64,000 bases of DNA from Budorcas taxicolor (taxonomy: Eukaryota > Chordata > Mammalia > Artiodactyla > Bovidae), in assembly GCF_023091745.1 (NCBI RefSeq), contig NC_068915.1, positions 32,604,001-32,668,000 of the forward strand, in the 5' to 3' direction. Position 1 is the first letter of the stretch. Every line of letters starts with the position of its first letter. Shown here one piece after another: positions 46,351 through 58,134 of this stretch. The notes below the pieces were generated by a model, which did no database searches, had not been told where the DNA came from, and saw nothing but the letters and a program-made list of their open reading frames with translations. A program made the translations under genes and the position numbers.

Positions 46351-47566
46351 AATTCAGTTCAGTTCAGTTCAGTTCCTCAGTTGTGTCCAACTCTTTGCAA
46401 CCCCTTGAATTACAGCACGCCAAGCCTCCCTGTCCATCACCAACTCTCAGAGTTCACCCAAACCTATGTCCATCGAGTAGATGATGCTATCCAACCTTCT
46501 CATCCTCTGTCGTCCCCTTCTCCTCCTGCCCCCAATCCCTCCCAGAATCAGGGTCTTTTCCAGTGAGTCAGCTCTTCACATCAAGTGGCCAAAGTGTTGG
46601 AGTTTCAGCTTCAACATCAGTCCTTCCAATGAACACCCAGGACTGGTCTTCTTTAACATGGACTGGCTGGATCTCCTTGCAGTCCAAGGGACTCTCAAGA
46701 GTCTTCTCCAGCACCAAGATCAATACATCAATTCTTCGGCACTCAGCTTTCTTTATAGTTCCAACTCTCACATCCATACATGACCACTGGAAAAACCATA
46801 GCCTTGACTAGATGGACCTTTGGTAGCAAAGTAATGTCTCTGCTTTTTAATATGCTGTCTAGGGTAGTCATAACTTTCCTTCCATGGAGTAAGCATCTTA
46901 TAATTTCATGGCTGCAATCACCATCTGCAATGAGTTTGGAGCCCACAAAATAAAATCAGCCACTGTTTCCAATGTTTCCCCATCTATTTCCCATGAAGTG
47001 ATGGGACCAGATGCCATGATCTTCATTTTCTGAATGTTGAGCTTTAAGCCAGCTTTTTCACTCTCCACTTTCACTTTCATCAAGAGGCTTTTGAGTTCCT
47101 CTTCACTTTCTGCCATAAGAATAGTGTCATCTGCATATCTGAGGTTATTGGTATTTCTCCTGGCAATCTTGATTCCAGCTTGTGCTTCTTCCTGCCCAGA
47201 GTTTCTCATGATGTACTCTGCATACAAGTCAAATAAACAGGGTGATAATATACTGCCTTGATGTACTGCTTTTCCTACTTGGAACCAGTCTGTTGTTCCA
47301 TGTCCAGTTCTAATTGTTGCTTCCTGACCTGCATGCAGGTTTCTCAAGAGGCAGGTCAGGTGGTCTGGTATTCCCATCTCTTTCAGAATTTTCCAGTTTT
47401 TGCGATCCACACAGTCAGAGGCTTTGGCATAGTCAATAAAGCAAAAATAGATATTTTTCTGGAACTCTCTTGCTTTGTTGATGATCCAGTGGATGTTGGC
47501 AATTTGATCTCTGGTTCCTCTGCCTTTTCTAAAACCAGCTTGAACATCTGGAAGTTCACGGTTCAA
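46351..47566 (-). repeat. BovB LINE, 3' part with open RT core
   Basis: Antisense, 1.2 kb, from TTCAGTTCAGTTCAG at the left to AGTTCACGGTTCA at the right. It is truncated inside the RT N-terminal side. Relatively few lesions: the RT core remains open for 222 codons (next entry). Confidence 0.95.
46898..47566 (-). pseudogene. BovB reverse-transcriptase core, 222 codons open
   Basis: Longest retroelement frame in the window. Residues 43-51 (FIDYAKASD) are RT motif A with an F-to-S change at 50. Residues 103-112 (QGSILSPCLF) are motif B with C-to-S. Residues 144-147 (YADD) are motif C with both catalytic aspartates. The N-terminal endonuclease and linker are absent because the insertion is 5'-truncated, and the frame ends before the usual C-terminus. 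It has no promoter or own start context. I infer a recently truncated dead copy that by chance kept an open RT core. Confidence 0.85.
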
Positions 47567-47932
47567 ATTGGAGCTTTTAAAACATTTTACAAGAACCTTT
47601 GAATCTCATAAAGTTGCATAGGCAACATTTCTGAATTTGGTGTAGGATCGCCTTTATTCTTTAAACCAAACATGTAAAGCAGTGTTCAGATAGTATACTT
47701 GCAAAAGCATTTTATCAAAATGAAAATATTCTAGAAACAGTTAATATTATTTAAGAGTTAGATACAAATAATGTACTTAAATATATACATATTTTATATT
47801 TAATATGCCATTGGCAGATATCAGTACAAACATCTATGTCCAAGTGTGTTCTATATATTGTATCAGCAGAAATGTTTGTTTTAGAAACCATATGATTCAG
47901 AATGGTCTCAAGTTTACATACATACACATGTA
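47567..47932. other. AT-rich unassigned spacer
   Basis: No feature recognised; ends at the left target repeat of the next SINE. Confidence 0.4.
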
Positions 47933-47943
47933 TTTTAATGACT

Positions 47944-48158
47944 CATGTGTGTGCTCAGTTGTATCTGACTCTTTGTGACCCCATGGACTGCAGCCCAGCA
48001 GGCTCCTCGCTCTATGTATTTTCCAGGCAAGAATATTGGAGTGGATTTCCAGGTCCTACTCCAGAGGATCTTCCCAACACAACTATCAAACCTGTGTCTC
48101 TTGCATATTCTGCATTGGCAGGCTGATTCTCTACCACTGCACCACCTGGGAAGCCCTG
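47944..48158 (-). repeat. Bov-tA SINE with target duplication
   Basis: Antisense, from GTGCTCAGTTGTATCTGACT to CACTGCACCACCTGGGAAGC. TTTTAATGACT (47933-47943) and TTTTAATTACT (48159-48169) are an 11-bp target duplication with one mismatch. Confidence 0.94.
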
Positions 48159-48169
48159 TTTTAATTACT

Positions 48170-48922
48170 ACTAATTGCCAAATTCAAGCATATATAATTA
48201 TTATTATGAAAACTATTATCAGACAGACATATATAGTATCATTTTATATCACCTTTGTATAACAGTTATCAGAGTTCTAACTGATTATCTCCATGTTATA
48301 TAGGATAAAATAGAACCTTTCATATATTAAATTGCTTATTCAAAATCTCTGAAGTTAAAGTGGCAGAATAGAATTTGTCTAGTTCTCTGTGACTTTCAGG
48401 TTTATAGCATTTTTGTTACACTATTTAAAAACCCCATGGAAAAGCAATCAAAGTACCCTAAGTAAGAACACAGAAATAATCGATTAATTATATTAATCTA
48501 TAATTGTTTTTATAAAGTAGAAATAAAACTTAAAGATATTCTCTTAAAAGTAATAATAGCCCCAATCCATATTTTAGAGATGCTACAGTGGAAATAAAAA
48601 CGGATTCTACCATTAAAGCACATAAAATATCTCTAGAGAGCACCAGTTATTGACCCATTCTAAAATCAAGTGATTCTTAGAAAATTAATAGGGAAGAGTT
48701 TCATTACTGTCTGGTTTACAAATTGAAAACATAATCATAAAATACTGTTACTGGAGTCATAAAAATTTAACTGAACTAGGAAAGTGCAATAAATCATTCA
48801 TAGTTATCAAATATGACTAAAAATTTACTTACAGTGATCTTGAACAAATCCGATGATAAAGAAATATTTGGAAAACAGAAAAAAAATTGTAATTGATATT
48901 TTACTTATAGGAAAACTAAAAT
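48170..48922. other. AT-rich sequence, possible MIR trace
   Basis: 48285-48400 has a weak antisense MIR pattern (TCCATGTTATATAGGATAAA, TTGCTTATTCAAAATCTCTG, AAAGTGGCAGAATAGAA). Otherwise nothing recognised. Confidence 0.35.
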
Positions 48923-48934
48923 AGAACTAAAACT

Positions 48935-49399
48935 GTAAGTAAGCCAGAAAGAAAAACACCAATACAGTATACTAACACATATATATGGAATTTAGAAAGA
49001 TGGCAATGACGACCCTGTATGCAAGACAGGAAAAAAGACACAGCTGTGTATAACGGACTTTTGGACTCAGAGGGAGAGGGAGAGGGTGGGATGATTTGGG
49101 AGAATGGCATTCTATCATGTATACTATCATGTAAGAATTGAATCGCCAGTCTATGTCTGACGCAGGATACAGCATGCTTGGGGCTGGTGCATGGGGATGA
49201 CCCACAGAGATGTTATGGGGAGGGAGGTGGGAGGGGGGTTCATGTTTGGGAACACATGTAAGAATTAAAGATTTTAAAATTAAAAATAAATAAATAAATA
49301 AATAAAAAATAAAATTAAAAAATATATATAAAAAAAGAAAAAAGAAAAAAGAAAAAAACTCTTCTTGGTTTATTAAAAAACATTTTTCATTAAAAAAAA
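48935..49399 (+). repeat. L1-BT type 3' end with long A-rich tail and target duplication
   Basis: Sense ruminant L1 3' UTR, about 0.33 kb: ATATATATGGAATTTAGAAA, GACGACCCTGTATGCAAGAC, AGGGAGAGGGAGAGGGTGGG, GGGGCTGGTGCATGGGGATG and GGTTCATGTTTGGGAACACA. Its A-rich tail spans about 49268-49399 and contains AAAT, AT and GAAAAAA sub-repeats. The perfect 12-bp duplication AGAACTAAAACT lies at 48923-48934 and 49400-49411. Confidence 0.95.
49275..49355 (+). repeat. (AAAT)n and A-rich microsatellites in the L1 tail
   Basis: Five or so AAAT units near 49280-49305, then an AT run and (GAAAAAA)-type units near 49335-49355. They evolved inside the poly-A tail and may be length-variable. Confidence 0.85.
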
Positions 49400-49411
49400 A
49401 GAACTAAAACT

Positions 49412-49654
49412 ATAAAATTAAATATTGAAGATTTATTATTTGTTAGGAATGGTAAATGCTTCAAATGCAAATTATTACACTTCTCAGCAACCAAAAAGAT
49501 GGTTTAAGAAAAACAAATAACTCTTTCAGATATATTCTAAATTTCATTATATATCTTTTATTTATTTTATCAGTCCTATCTGTTTATCACTGTATTACAA
49601 ATTTCAAGCATTTTTTATTACTCTTTTTTATTTTCCAATTTATGCAGCATGCTT
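49412..49654. other. Unassigned spacer
   Basis: AT-rich; nothing recognised. Confidence 0.4.
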
Positions 49655-49883
49655 GTGAAGTCCCTTCAGTCCTGTCTGACTTTTTGTGACCTTACAGAGT
49701 CTGCCAAGCTCCCCTTTTCCATGGGATTCTCCAGGTAAGAATACTGGAGTGGGTTGGTTCTGATCCTCCAGGGGATCTTCCTGACCCAGGAATCAAACTT
49801 GCATTTCTTATGTCTCCTGCACTGTCAGGTGCTTTTTTTTTTTTCTTTTTTTTTTTACCACTAGCACCACTTGGGAAGGCTCC
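49655..49883 (-). repeat. Bov-tA SINE with internal T expansions
   Basis: Antisense: CCCTTCAGTCCTGTCTGACT to CACTAGCACCACTTGGGAAG. Two T runs (about 49833-49857) interrupt the complement of the tRNA-like head, where GGCAGATTCTTTACC-type text is usual. They grew at the natural TTCTTTACC site, a post-insertion change. Confidence 0.9.
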
Positions 49884-50039
49884 CTATTTATTATAAGCAC
49901 TATTCAATTATTTTGCTTTATGCTTTTCAATTTCATTATCACTTAAAAGGCCCTTGCTATTCATTGAAAACTTAGTTAAGAAAAATACCAAAGGTGTGGC
50001 AAGAGCAGGTAAAATTTAACTGTTGTTAACTGATTTACA
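49884..50039. other. Unassigned spacer
   Basis: Nothing recognised. Confidence 0.4.
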
Positions 50040-50215
50040 TGCATTCATTATTTTGTTCCTTATTACTAGCATTAGTATCATTTTGCAGATAATGGGACTG
50101 AAGTGCTAATGGTACAGTAAGCCCAAAGTTACATAGCGAGTATGCAGTAAAATGAGTAAGCAAATCCAGGCTTCATAGTTCAGTGTTCTCAGACTCTAAC
50201 TTTTACACTGATTGT
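50040..50215 (-). repeat. MIR SINE (antisense)
   Basis: CATTTTGCAGATAATGGGAC with TGAAGTGC, then AAGCCCAAAGTTACATAGCG, AGTAAAATGAGTAAGCAAAT and CCAGGCTTCATAGTTCAGTG follow the complement of MIR (CATTTTACAGATGAGGAAAC, GCCCAAGGTCACACAGC, CCCAGGCAGTCTGGCTCC). Confidence 0.6.
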
Positions 50216-51016
50216 GCATGGTAAATGCTAAAATGTGAGCAACAACAGCATGTGTCCAGATTCTACATTTAAAGATTTATTTTGAACAAATCATCTATTT
50301 ATTCTATAAACTTTCACCAAATAAAAAATATATATGAAATCAATCAAGTGCAACAAATCTAAAATCGATGTAACACTGAGCATTACAATAAAATATTACA
50401 TGAGCCATACATGTCAAATGAACATAATAAAAGAGCAAAACGTTTTTGATCCAAATAAGAGCTCTGAAACACACCTTCAAATGAAAAGCATCATTGTCTA
50501 TTATGAATTTTCTAAATTTCAATTTGTATTTATATATTTCTAACAATCTCTACTTCCTACATTACCATAGCAGGAATTGGTATTATGTTACAGATATTGA
50601 TTTCTTTTGAAACCACAGACTCTTAGTAAACTTGGAAACAACTGTAACATATACTACCAAAGAAAATAATCTGAAACACCATTATTATACAATCCCTCTA
50701 TAATTATTAAAATAAAAGCTGATGTTTCAGCTGTAAGTGGGTTGTCAGGGCTGATTTCCCTCCAAAGAAGTAGCAAATAAGTTAAATTATCAGGATTTCA
50801 AAGATCTAGGGGAGTTCAATATCCTTGGTCTTTGTATTTAATTTTCCCTCAGTCACTAACGCAATCCACTTAAATTTTCATTTATTGCAACATGTCCAAA
50901 TCGATTATCCTACTTAAGAAATATATTAAACACTAGATTAAAAAATCTGTTTCTTAAATCTTGAATATTAAATGAGTTGGCAAGAAAGTAAGCAACACTA
51001 GGTTAGGGGGTGAAGA
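50216..51016. other. AT-rich unassigned sequence
   Basis: No gene or repeat recognised. Overlapping short frames on both strands at 50.33-50.55 kb have no recognisable features. Confidence 0.4.
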
Positions 51017-51100
51017 AGAAGATCTTTTCAACCCAGGGATCAAACCCAGGTCTCCCATATTGCAGGCATATTCTTCACCACCTGAGTGACGAGGGAAGCC
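51017..51100 (-). repeat. Bov-tA SINE, head-only fragment
   Basis: Only the complement of the tRNA-like head is present: AACCCAGGGATCAAACCCAG, GTCTCCCATATTGCAGGCAT, ACCTGAGTGACGAGGGAAGC. The BovA half is missing, an unusual 3'-side loss. Confidence 0.85.
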
Positions 51101-52106
51101 CTCATAGACGTATATGAAACCAAGAAGTTGTTTTCCACCTTAGGGAAAACTACACTGTTGGTTCTTGTGGACCCTTCATCCTGGGACACCAAAAGTTTGC
51201 ATCCTCAGTATACAAGGAAACTAGAAATATATTTACCATCTTTATTTCTCTAAAAATGGCTCAAAGCAGAGGAAAATAAAAAAAAAAAATTCTGAGAATT
51301 CAAATTCATAAGCCAGAACTCAACAGAGTCTAGGTCCCCAACTCTCTGAGTTCCAGAAAAAAATCTCTAGGTAAGAATTTAAAGAAGTCAAATTTCATTA
51401 GAAATTCCAGATGACTGACAAAAAGCAAAACAAAGTTGCTTTTTTCCCCTCATTTATACCTTAGGTGTCAAGGAATTTTCATAGGCAAAAGTTTAAGAAA
51501 AATGAGCAGCTAACACTTTTTAAAAAGTCATGAAAAATATATAGAAATAAGTCACCATGCATGAGTGACAGCTAGCTGAAATAAAGATAGGCATAATGAC
51601 ATAAAAACTCAGGAATTAAAACTGTGAGAAAGATAACAGAAAATTGATATTTATTTCTAATAAAATAAAGGTTTGATAATATAATTAAAGGCACATAGAT
51701 ATTAAAAAGGATCAAAATTGCTATGAATGAAAAATATGATATTTGAAATAAAAACTCGATGGATACGTTGAAGAGTGGATTACTACACATAAGGAGGGAA
51801 TTCGAGTTGTGGAATTATACTCTAAAAGGCAGAGAGATGTAAAATGTAAAAGAGAGGTTAAGAGATATGTACGATCAAGTGAGTATGTGAAAATGACACA
51901 TCTAATCCAAGTTCTATAAGTAGAAAAGAACAAGAATGGAGTGCACGTAAAATTTGAAGCAATTCCCAGACATGAACAAAAGACCCCAATCCACAGATTC
52001 AAGAACTGCAACTGAATTCGCCTCCTTTATAAAAGAAACTTACATTCTCTTAAATGCCTATCTCCACAAAAATATCTCAGCTAAATATTATGTGGTCTCA
52101 TGTGTG
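51101..52106. other. AT-rich unassigned sequence
   Basis: About 1 kb; nothing recognised. Confidence 0.4.
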
Positions 52107-52331
52107 TGCTCTTGCCTGGAAAATCCCATAGACGGAGGAGCCTGGTAGGCTGCAGTCCATGGGGTCGCAAAGAGTCAGATATGACTGAGCAACTTCACTT
52201 TCATGCATTGGAGAAGGAAATGGCAACCCACTCCAGTGTTCTTGCCTGGAGAATCCCAGGGACGGGGGAGCCTGGTGGGCTGCCTTCTATGGGGTCGCAC
52301 AGAGTCGGACACGACTGAAGTGACTTAGCGT
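52107..52331 (+). repeat. BOV-A2 SINE, slightly 5'-truncated
   Basis: Starts inside the first monomer at CTCTTGCCTGGAAAATCCC, continues through CAACTTCACTTTCATGCATT to the second monomer (GGAGAAGGAAATGGCAACCC, GGGACGGGGGAGCCTGGTGG) and ends GACTGAAGTGACTTAGC. The usual GCA tail is absent. Few changes, so young. Confidence 0.95.
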
Positions 52332-52371
52332 GTAATCACACGAATATACTCGTAATCACACGAATATACTT
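52332..52371 (+). repeat. Perfect 20-bp tandem duplication after BOV-A2
   Basis: GTAATCACACGAATATACTC (52332-52351) is followed by GTAATCACACGAATATACTT (52352-52371), differing only at the last base. It lies exactly at the 3' end of the BOV-A2. Confidence 0.95.
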
Positions 52372-53855
52372 AAACACTATTCCAGCAATTTACTAAAAAA
52401 TATTGCTGAGTAAAAGACCAAGTATTCTTTCATTGAAGCTAAAAATTGATTTTATTTTGTTTTGAGCTAACAAACCATATGTTTACTTGACTTTTTCTGT
52501 ATGCTGCTTATAACTTAGTCCCATCACGACTTTTATTTATCTGACTGAATATGTTAACACAGTTGCAATAGGATTCTACACAATTTGTAAAAAACAGAAG
52601 ATATAAGATAAAAACTAACTCTCCACAGGGATACTATTTTAGGTGTTTGTCTATTAATGTGTTACTAAATTTAAACATTTTGAAAACTAGTTATTTAAAA
52701 ACCTAAAGTTTTTTTTAATCACTTCATATTTACATATAATATGAATTTGAAAATGAATAGTTTAAATGTAAATATATCTATAATTCAAATAAATAAGATT
52801 TAACTTGCATGAGAACTGAAATTAGTAAGTTGGTTATCATGAAGAGGATATTTTTCAGAACATATGTTTGGTGAGTCAGAAATTATGGAAAATTCTGGTA
52901 GTTGAGTTTATAAACTTCTCCAAATTTCCTTTACTGTGAAAAATAAAACAAAATGAAAAGTCCGCAAAAGTTCTAAGATCACAGATAGCAAAAGAAGTGA
53001 AAACTTAACCACAGTCAGGTAGTATTCAGGCTTGGCTTGTTAAATTCTGATGCGTGAAGTCAAATTTGCACCTGTCATGGGATCTATCAATGTTGGCAGG
53101 GGACACAGGAAGTTAAGCTTCCACACTTTACAGAGCAGCATTATCATCGAATAAAGCAACCTTTGACGTGTCACTATTCACAGTATGCTGAAGTCTGACG
53201 ACACGAAAAATGAGAGAATGCACAACCAAAAAATGTACAGGATTCAAAAGCCAGTCTTTCTCTTCCCACACTATTCCCTATCACCATGTGACCCAGTGAA
53301 ATAAATCATGGGGGAATGGATGGCAAATGGTCATCAAAGGGCCCTGAAGTACAAAAAACCCAGAACCTTCTTTCCCCGAGTCCATGTGATTTCTAGCAAA
53401 TAACATTACTGGGTAATGACTTAGTTGTTCTGGATGAAATATCTGAGAACTTTTTTCCCTGTACATCCTCTGAGTATAAGCTTGGTGATAACATACACAT
53501 TTTAGAGACAATTATGTTCTTTTGCAAAGAAGCCAAAAAGGCTTCTACACTATGTCACCCTGGGGCAGACGAATGAACAGAGGAGTCCTCAGAGTGCTGT
53601 CTTGGCAACCTGCCACTGAGTGATGGCAGCTGATTAATAATATTCAATGAAATAGTAATTCAGGCATGATTGAACTGGCTTACAAACTCTATGGTACTAA
53701 CAGTCAAAATTGGTATAATCTAATTTTAAATAGTCCCAAAATATGAGAGGGTCCTGCACTCTGTTACTTATATAGTACAGGATACAAGAGTTAAGCAAGA
53801 TGCTCAGCATGTCCAGTCCATGATAATCAGATCCCAATTTTAACATCATCCTCTA
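52372..53855. other. AT-rich unassigned sequence
   Basis: About 1.5 kb, no gene or named repeat. 53.52-53.68 kb is less AT-biased (CACCCTGGGGCAGACGAATG; CTTGGCAACCTGCCACTGAG; TGATGGCAGCTGATTAATAA) and could be a conserved element; this is a guess. Confidence 0.4.
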
Positions 53856-54046
53856 ATTGAAAGCGAAAGTCACTCAGGCATGTCCAACTCTTTGCAATCA
53901 CAAGGACTGTATTGAATTCTCCAGGCCAGAATATTGGAGTGGGTAGCCATTCCTTTCTTCAGGGGATCTTCCCAACCCAGGGATAGAACAGAGGTTTTCT
54001 GCATTGCAGGCAGATTCTTTATAGGCTGAGCTACCAGGGAATCCCT
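53856..54046 (-). repeat. Bov-tA SINE
   Basis: Antisense: GAAAGTCACTCAGGCATGTC to GCTGAGCTACCAGGGAATCC. CTAAT flanks both ends (before AAAGCGAAAG and after ATCC), a short possible target duplication. The middle is diverged. Confidence 0.92.
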
Positions 54047-57000
54047 AATCATTAATTCAATCTTACCAACCATTTTTTCACCCAGAAACAAAAGGTGCTT
54101 ACCACCTTCTATAAAATGATTATTCATAAAGTTCTTATGCAAATGTAATATTGATAAACTGATGTTCACATGGCAGAACCAGATACAATATATTAAAACC
54201 ACTGTTTACTACAGAAAATTATTTCCTGTGTATTAATTGGTAGTAACATAATGTACTTGAAATTACAGATATCGAAGATCATTTTCAAGGATTGAAAAGT
54301 CACTTAAAAATTGTTGTATCAATTTCAATGTTAGTAAAAATCATTTAAAGCCCTATATTATTCTATGGTTTTTACAAGTGAGACTAGTTTTAAATGTTTC
54401 TCAATATTTTCTTTCCTAAAGGTATATAGTGAACTTCTATAAGAATTTCTTTTAAATTTCTAGGGTTTCCTCCTAATTCAACTAAAATCAAAACAAAATA
54501 AACTTACAAACTCCAAATTCTTAAGAAACAAAGCGAAAAGGCTTTCTAACACCTAAACTCCTGTCTAAGAAGCTCATGGGAAATAACAAGCAAGGTGTTT
54601 GTATACTTAAGTTTGATGGAGAAATAATAAAGAAAGAAAATCTCAGTGCTGAAGATATAACAAATACATCTAAGTAACAAACATCCTACTTCTGAGGGCA
54701 GCTGAGAACATATCTTTAGTTTCAAGGGTACACAAAACAAATGTCCCTACTTCCTTTAGCCATCATAATTAGAAAACTAAGATGTGAAGTCAACTCAAAG
54801 TGCTGCTGACTCAAATGTCCTGCTTACTTTCAGGCAATAAATGCAAAGTATGTTTGTGCCTGAGGATTTTCAGCACTGTTTCTTTTTTATGTCTGGGGAC
54901 TTTGGCTCAGATTCCAACTAAACATAGTGGTTCAAAACAATTAAGTATTCACACCCAAATCCTTGTTTCTCTACATCACAAAATCAGCATACACTTGGCA
55001 TTCCTGGCAGTTCTTGGCACTGTGACTGGAGGTCAGAACTGAGACACTCTGGCAATGCAATGTGGAGAAAGCTTCTTTACTGCAGCTGCCAACACTTCTG
55101 TTTGACCCAGTGAATCAACTTGAATCCCTCAATCCCTCTCTCATTCTCCATCCATCATTCCCTCAGCAAGAAATGAACGTTAATTACAATTTAATTTTAG
55201 ATGTTGTTTCTAATGAAATACAAGATCAGTGATATTTCAGTATGGTCTAGAAAGTCTGAAAAACAAGAAATGTTTTCATTAGTGTATATATATATATATA
55301 TATATACTTTTGTTTTAAGCTTTCCCTGAGATACTGTCCTGCCACTGAGATTCTTCCATCTGATTTCAAATACACACCACACCCCAAACATTGCTTTGAC
55401 TAGTTTCATTTGCTTGCTTTTCTTCCTGAAGAGTGTGATTTTACTTCTACCTTCTTGTCTTTGAAGCATCAAAAAGAGATGTCTCTGTCATACTTTAATA
55501 AAACATAGGTTTTTCAAGTACAAAAAGGCACATGTGCTAATAACCTGGAGTGCTAAGCAAATGCAGTACTCTGTGGCAGATATATCTTTTGGAGTTTTAG
55601 AGTGTCCTAGGAACAATAAAGTTACAGCGTTCAGCTCTGCCACGATCATGTTATGCCTCACCTTGAAAAACATTAAAAATTCAAATTAAAAACTTTTTAG
55701 TAAATGAATTAATCATAAGACCCTTTTGTCCTGTTATAATACTGTTGCTGGTGGTAAAAGCAGAGAAATGAGAGGTAAACTCATGCTCCTGTGTTTTAGT
55801 TGACCATATTGTTCACCTTTTGTGAGAGTGATCATCTTTATGGTGATTTCATGCAATGACTGACAATATTCCCTGGCATCAGAAACAGAAATTAGAATAA
55901 TGCAGTTGACTTGGTTATATATGGATAATTTTTGTGCTATTCTGAGTATCTTTAGCTAGATTTAGGACAATGTGTAGTCGTTTTGCTTGCCTTATAAATA
56001 ATAAATATGGTTATTATGCCCTAAACTTTAATCTGTGGAGATTCTGATATATTGAATGTGTAAATACATCAGAAATATGCTACAACAATAATCATTATTT
56101 GCTCTCCCAAAAACATTAAAGCTTAATCTCTCTTATTTTCTCTATACAATATCATAAATAATGGTTGGTTCAAGAACAATATCGATAGTTTAACATAAAA
56201 TTTGCTGGTAACTAAAATAAAATCAAAGATTATCTCCCCCTCCCCCCTCCTACCCTTTTCTGTTTGTTCTCTGCTATTTCTTTCAGAAATTCTAACATGT
56301 ATCAACTGTCATTTTAAAGAGAGTCAAATTTTACAAATTTCAGTTCTGTTTTTATAAAACTACTAATCTCAGGGACTTTACTGTTTCACCTCTCATCGAT
56401 TCTGGTGTCCTCAGCTACTATTTATCTTTCCTATTCTATCTTGGCAGTACATAATTTTACTTAGCTATAGATACTAAGGGATAAATTACACAAAATTTCA
56501 AAATCATTCTGCCCATTGAAGAACATTGTGAAAACTGCTAATCTACTTATTTGGCTAAGTGTATCAATTATTTTCAATGTATAGGTTGGAATGATAGCCT
56601 TTGAATTCCTAAGAGAAGAAACAGTTAAGTAAGGAACCAGAATACAAAATTTAAAACTGTTTAAATGGAAAAATAAGTGAACTGGTTCTTTCCTTAAAAA
56701 TTATGGGGGAAAAGTATTCTTTAGCTGTATATGATAACAATCTAATTCCAATAACAACTAATTGCACTAGCAAGGATGTTTAAAAATGGAATTTTTTAAG
56801 GCCATGTTGAGATTTTAAAATAAACAACTTTCAAACTTGAATGACCTTTCCAACAGTGAGCACATGGAAACTATTTGAAATTCTGAACATCAACGAATTA
56901 AATCTTAGAACAAAGCATTCATTATTTCTAATGATATTAAAATCTGTTTACTCTTCAGTCTTTTAAATGTCAAGACATATTATTTGTGGATGATCAGAGC

Positions 57001-58134
57001 AATATAAAGTGTTTTCTTGAGCAGAAAATAATTAAACACAAAATCAAGCATATTTAACATCCTTGAAAAGTTACTAAAACACTCATCCAGAAAAGTGGTT
57101 TTTTAACATTCACTCTTGCAATTAAATGAAATCCATATATACCAAGATAGGAAACAGATTTTTCAATTTGAAATCAGATTTGACAATACTCTCAAAATCT
57201 ATACATTATTTATCATGTCATGCAGAGGTATATAAAGATATACAGACATAATTTAATGTTGAAAAAATATTTACAGCCACAGCTCAAATTAAGTAAAAAC
57301 TCTACTTAAAATCTAAAACACTTAAACACAAATGATACTTTTGTCTCACAATTATAGTTTCTGATCAGAAAAATTACTTCAAAATAAAGTTCAATATCTA
57401 TTTTTTGGTGAAATAACTCAATTCTAAGAAAATGCTTGCTCTTTTCCTGACTGAATAATTAAAGCACTCAGTAAACAAACACAGAAGTCCTAGACCTCGG
57501 GATTGTATCACATTCTAAATTAAGGTTTAACCACTTAGCATCTTAACTCTGAGCTACTTTCTACTCTTCCCTCTGACAGTACATTGACTTTGTTTGTTCT
57601 GAGTTCCATATTTGTTTGAAATACTGCTTTGTTGTCTAAAACATGGTCTACACCCTTATCCAGATACTCCAAATCTTGAGGATATTGGAGAACTTTACTT
57701 AAGACTTTACAGAACTCCTTACTTAAGAGAGACATGACAAAAGATAGAAAAAGATTAAAGGAGATAGAAAAAAGATCCCTTCTTGTTTTATCTCATTATT
57801 ATTCACTATGTAAAAGAAAGAAGTGCCTCCTTCATGGAATATAATATCCCCTCCAGACAGGAGCTTGTTTCTAACTTCAGATCACAATTAAAATGCACTG
57901 AATACCTTAAGTTTTTATACAGATGCTGTCTCCAACTGGATTGTAGTTAAACAATCTAATGTAGTAAACGTATAATATAACTTACTAACTTTTCCAGCCT
58001 CTGTAACGTATTTTCTCCCCATCTTCCTCTTTTTATCAATACCTAATACCAACAAAATAAAATACCTCAGTAGAGGAAGCGGCCCAACTGTTAATATAAC
58101 ATGATACCTGCTTTTTCTTAATAAAAATAAGACA
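54047..58134. other. Repeat-poor AT-rich interval
   Basis: About 4 kb without a recognised ruminant insertion or gene. It contains a TA microsatellite at 55285-55306, a weak hairpin at 54997-55058 and a C/T-rich stretch near 56236. The many short open frames on both strands have no recognisable domains. Confidence 0.45.
55285..55306 (+). repeat. (TA)n microsatellite
   Basis: About eleven uninterrupted TA units between GTG and CTTTTG. Confidence 0.9.

Noticed and set aside
55285..55306. TA repeat as a TATA-box cluster
   Set aside because: A plain microsatellite with no gene downstream.
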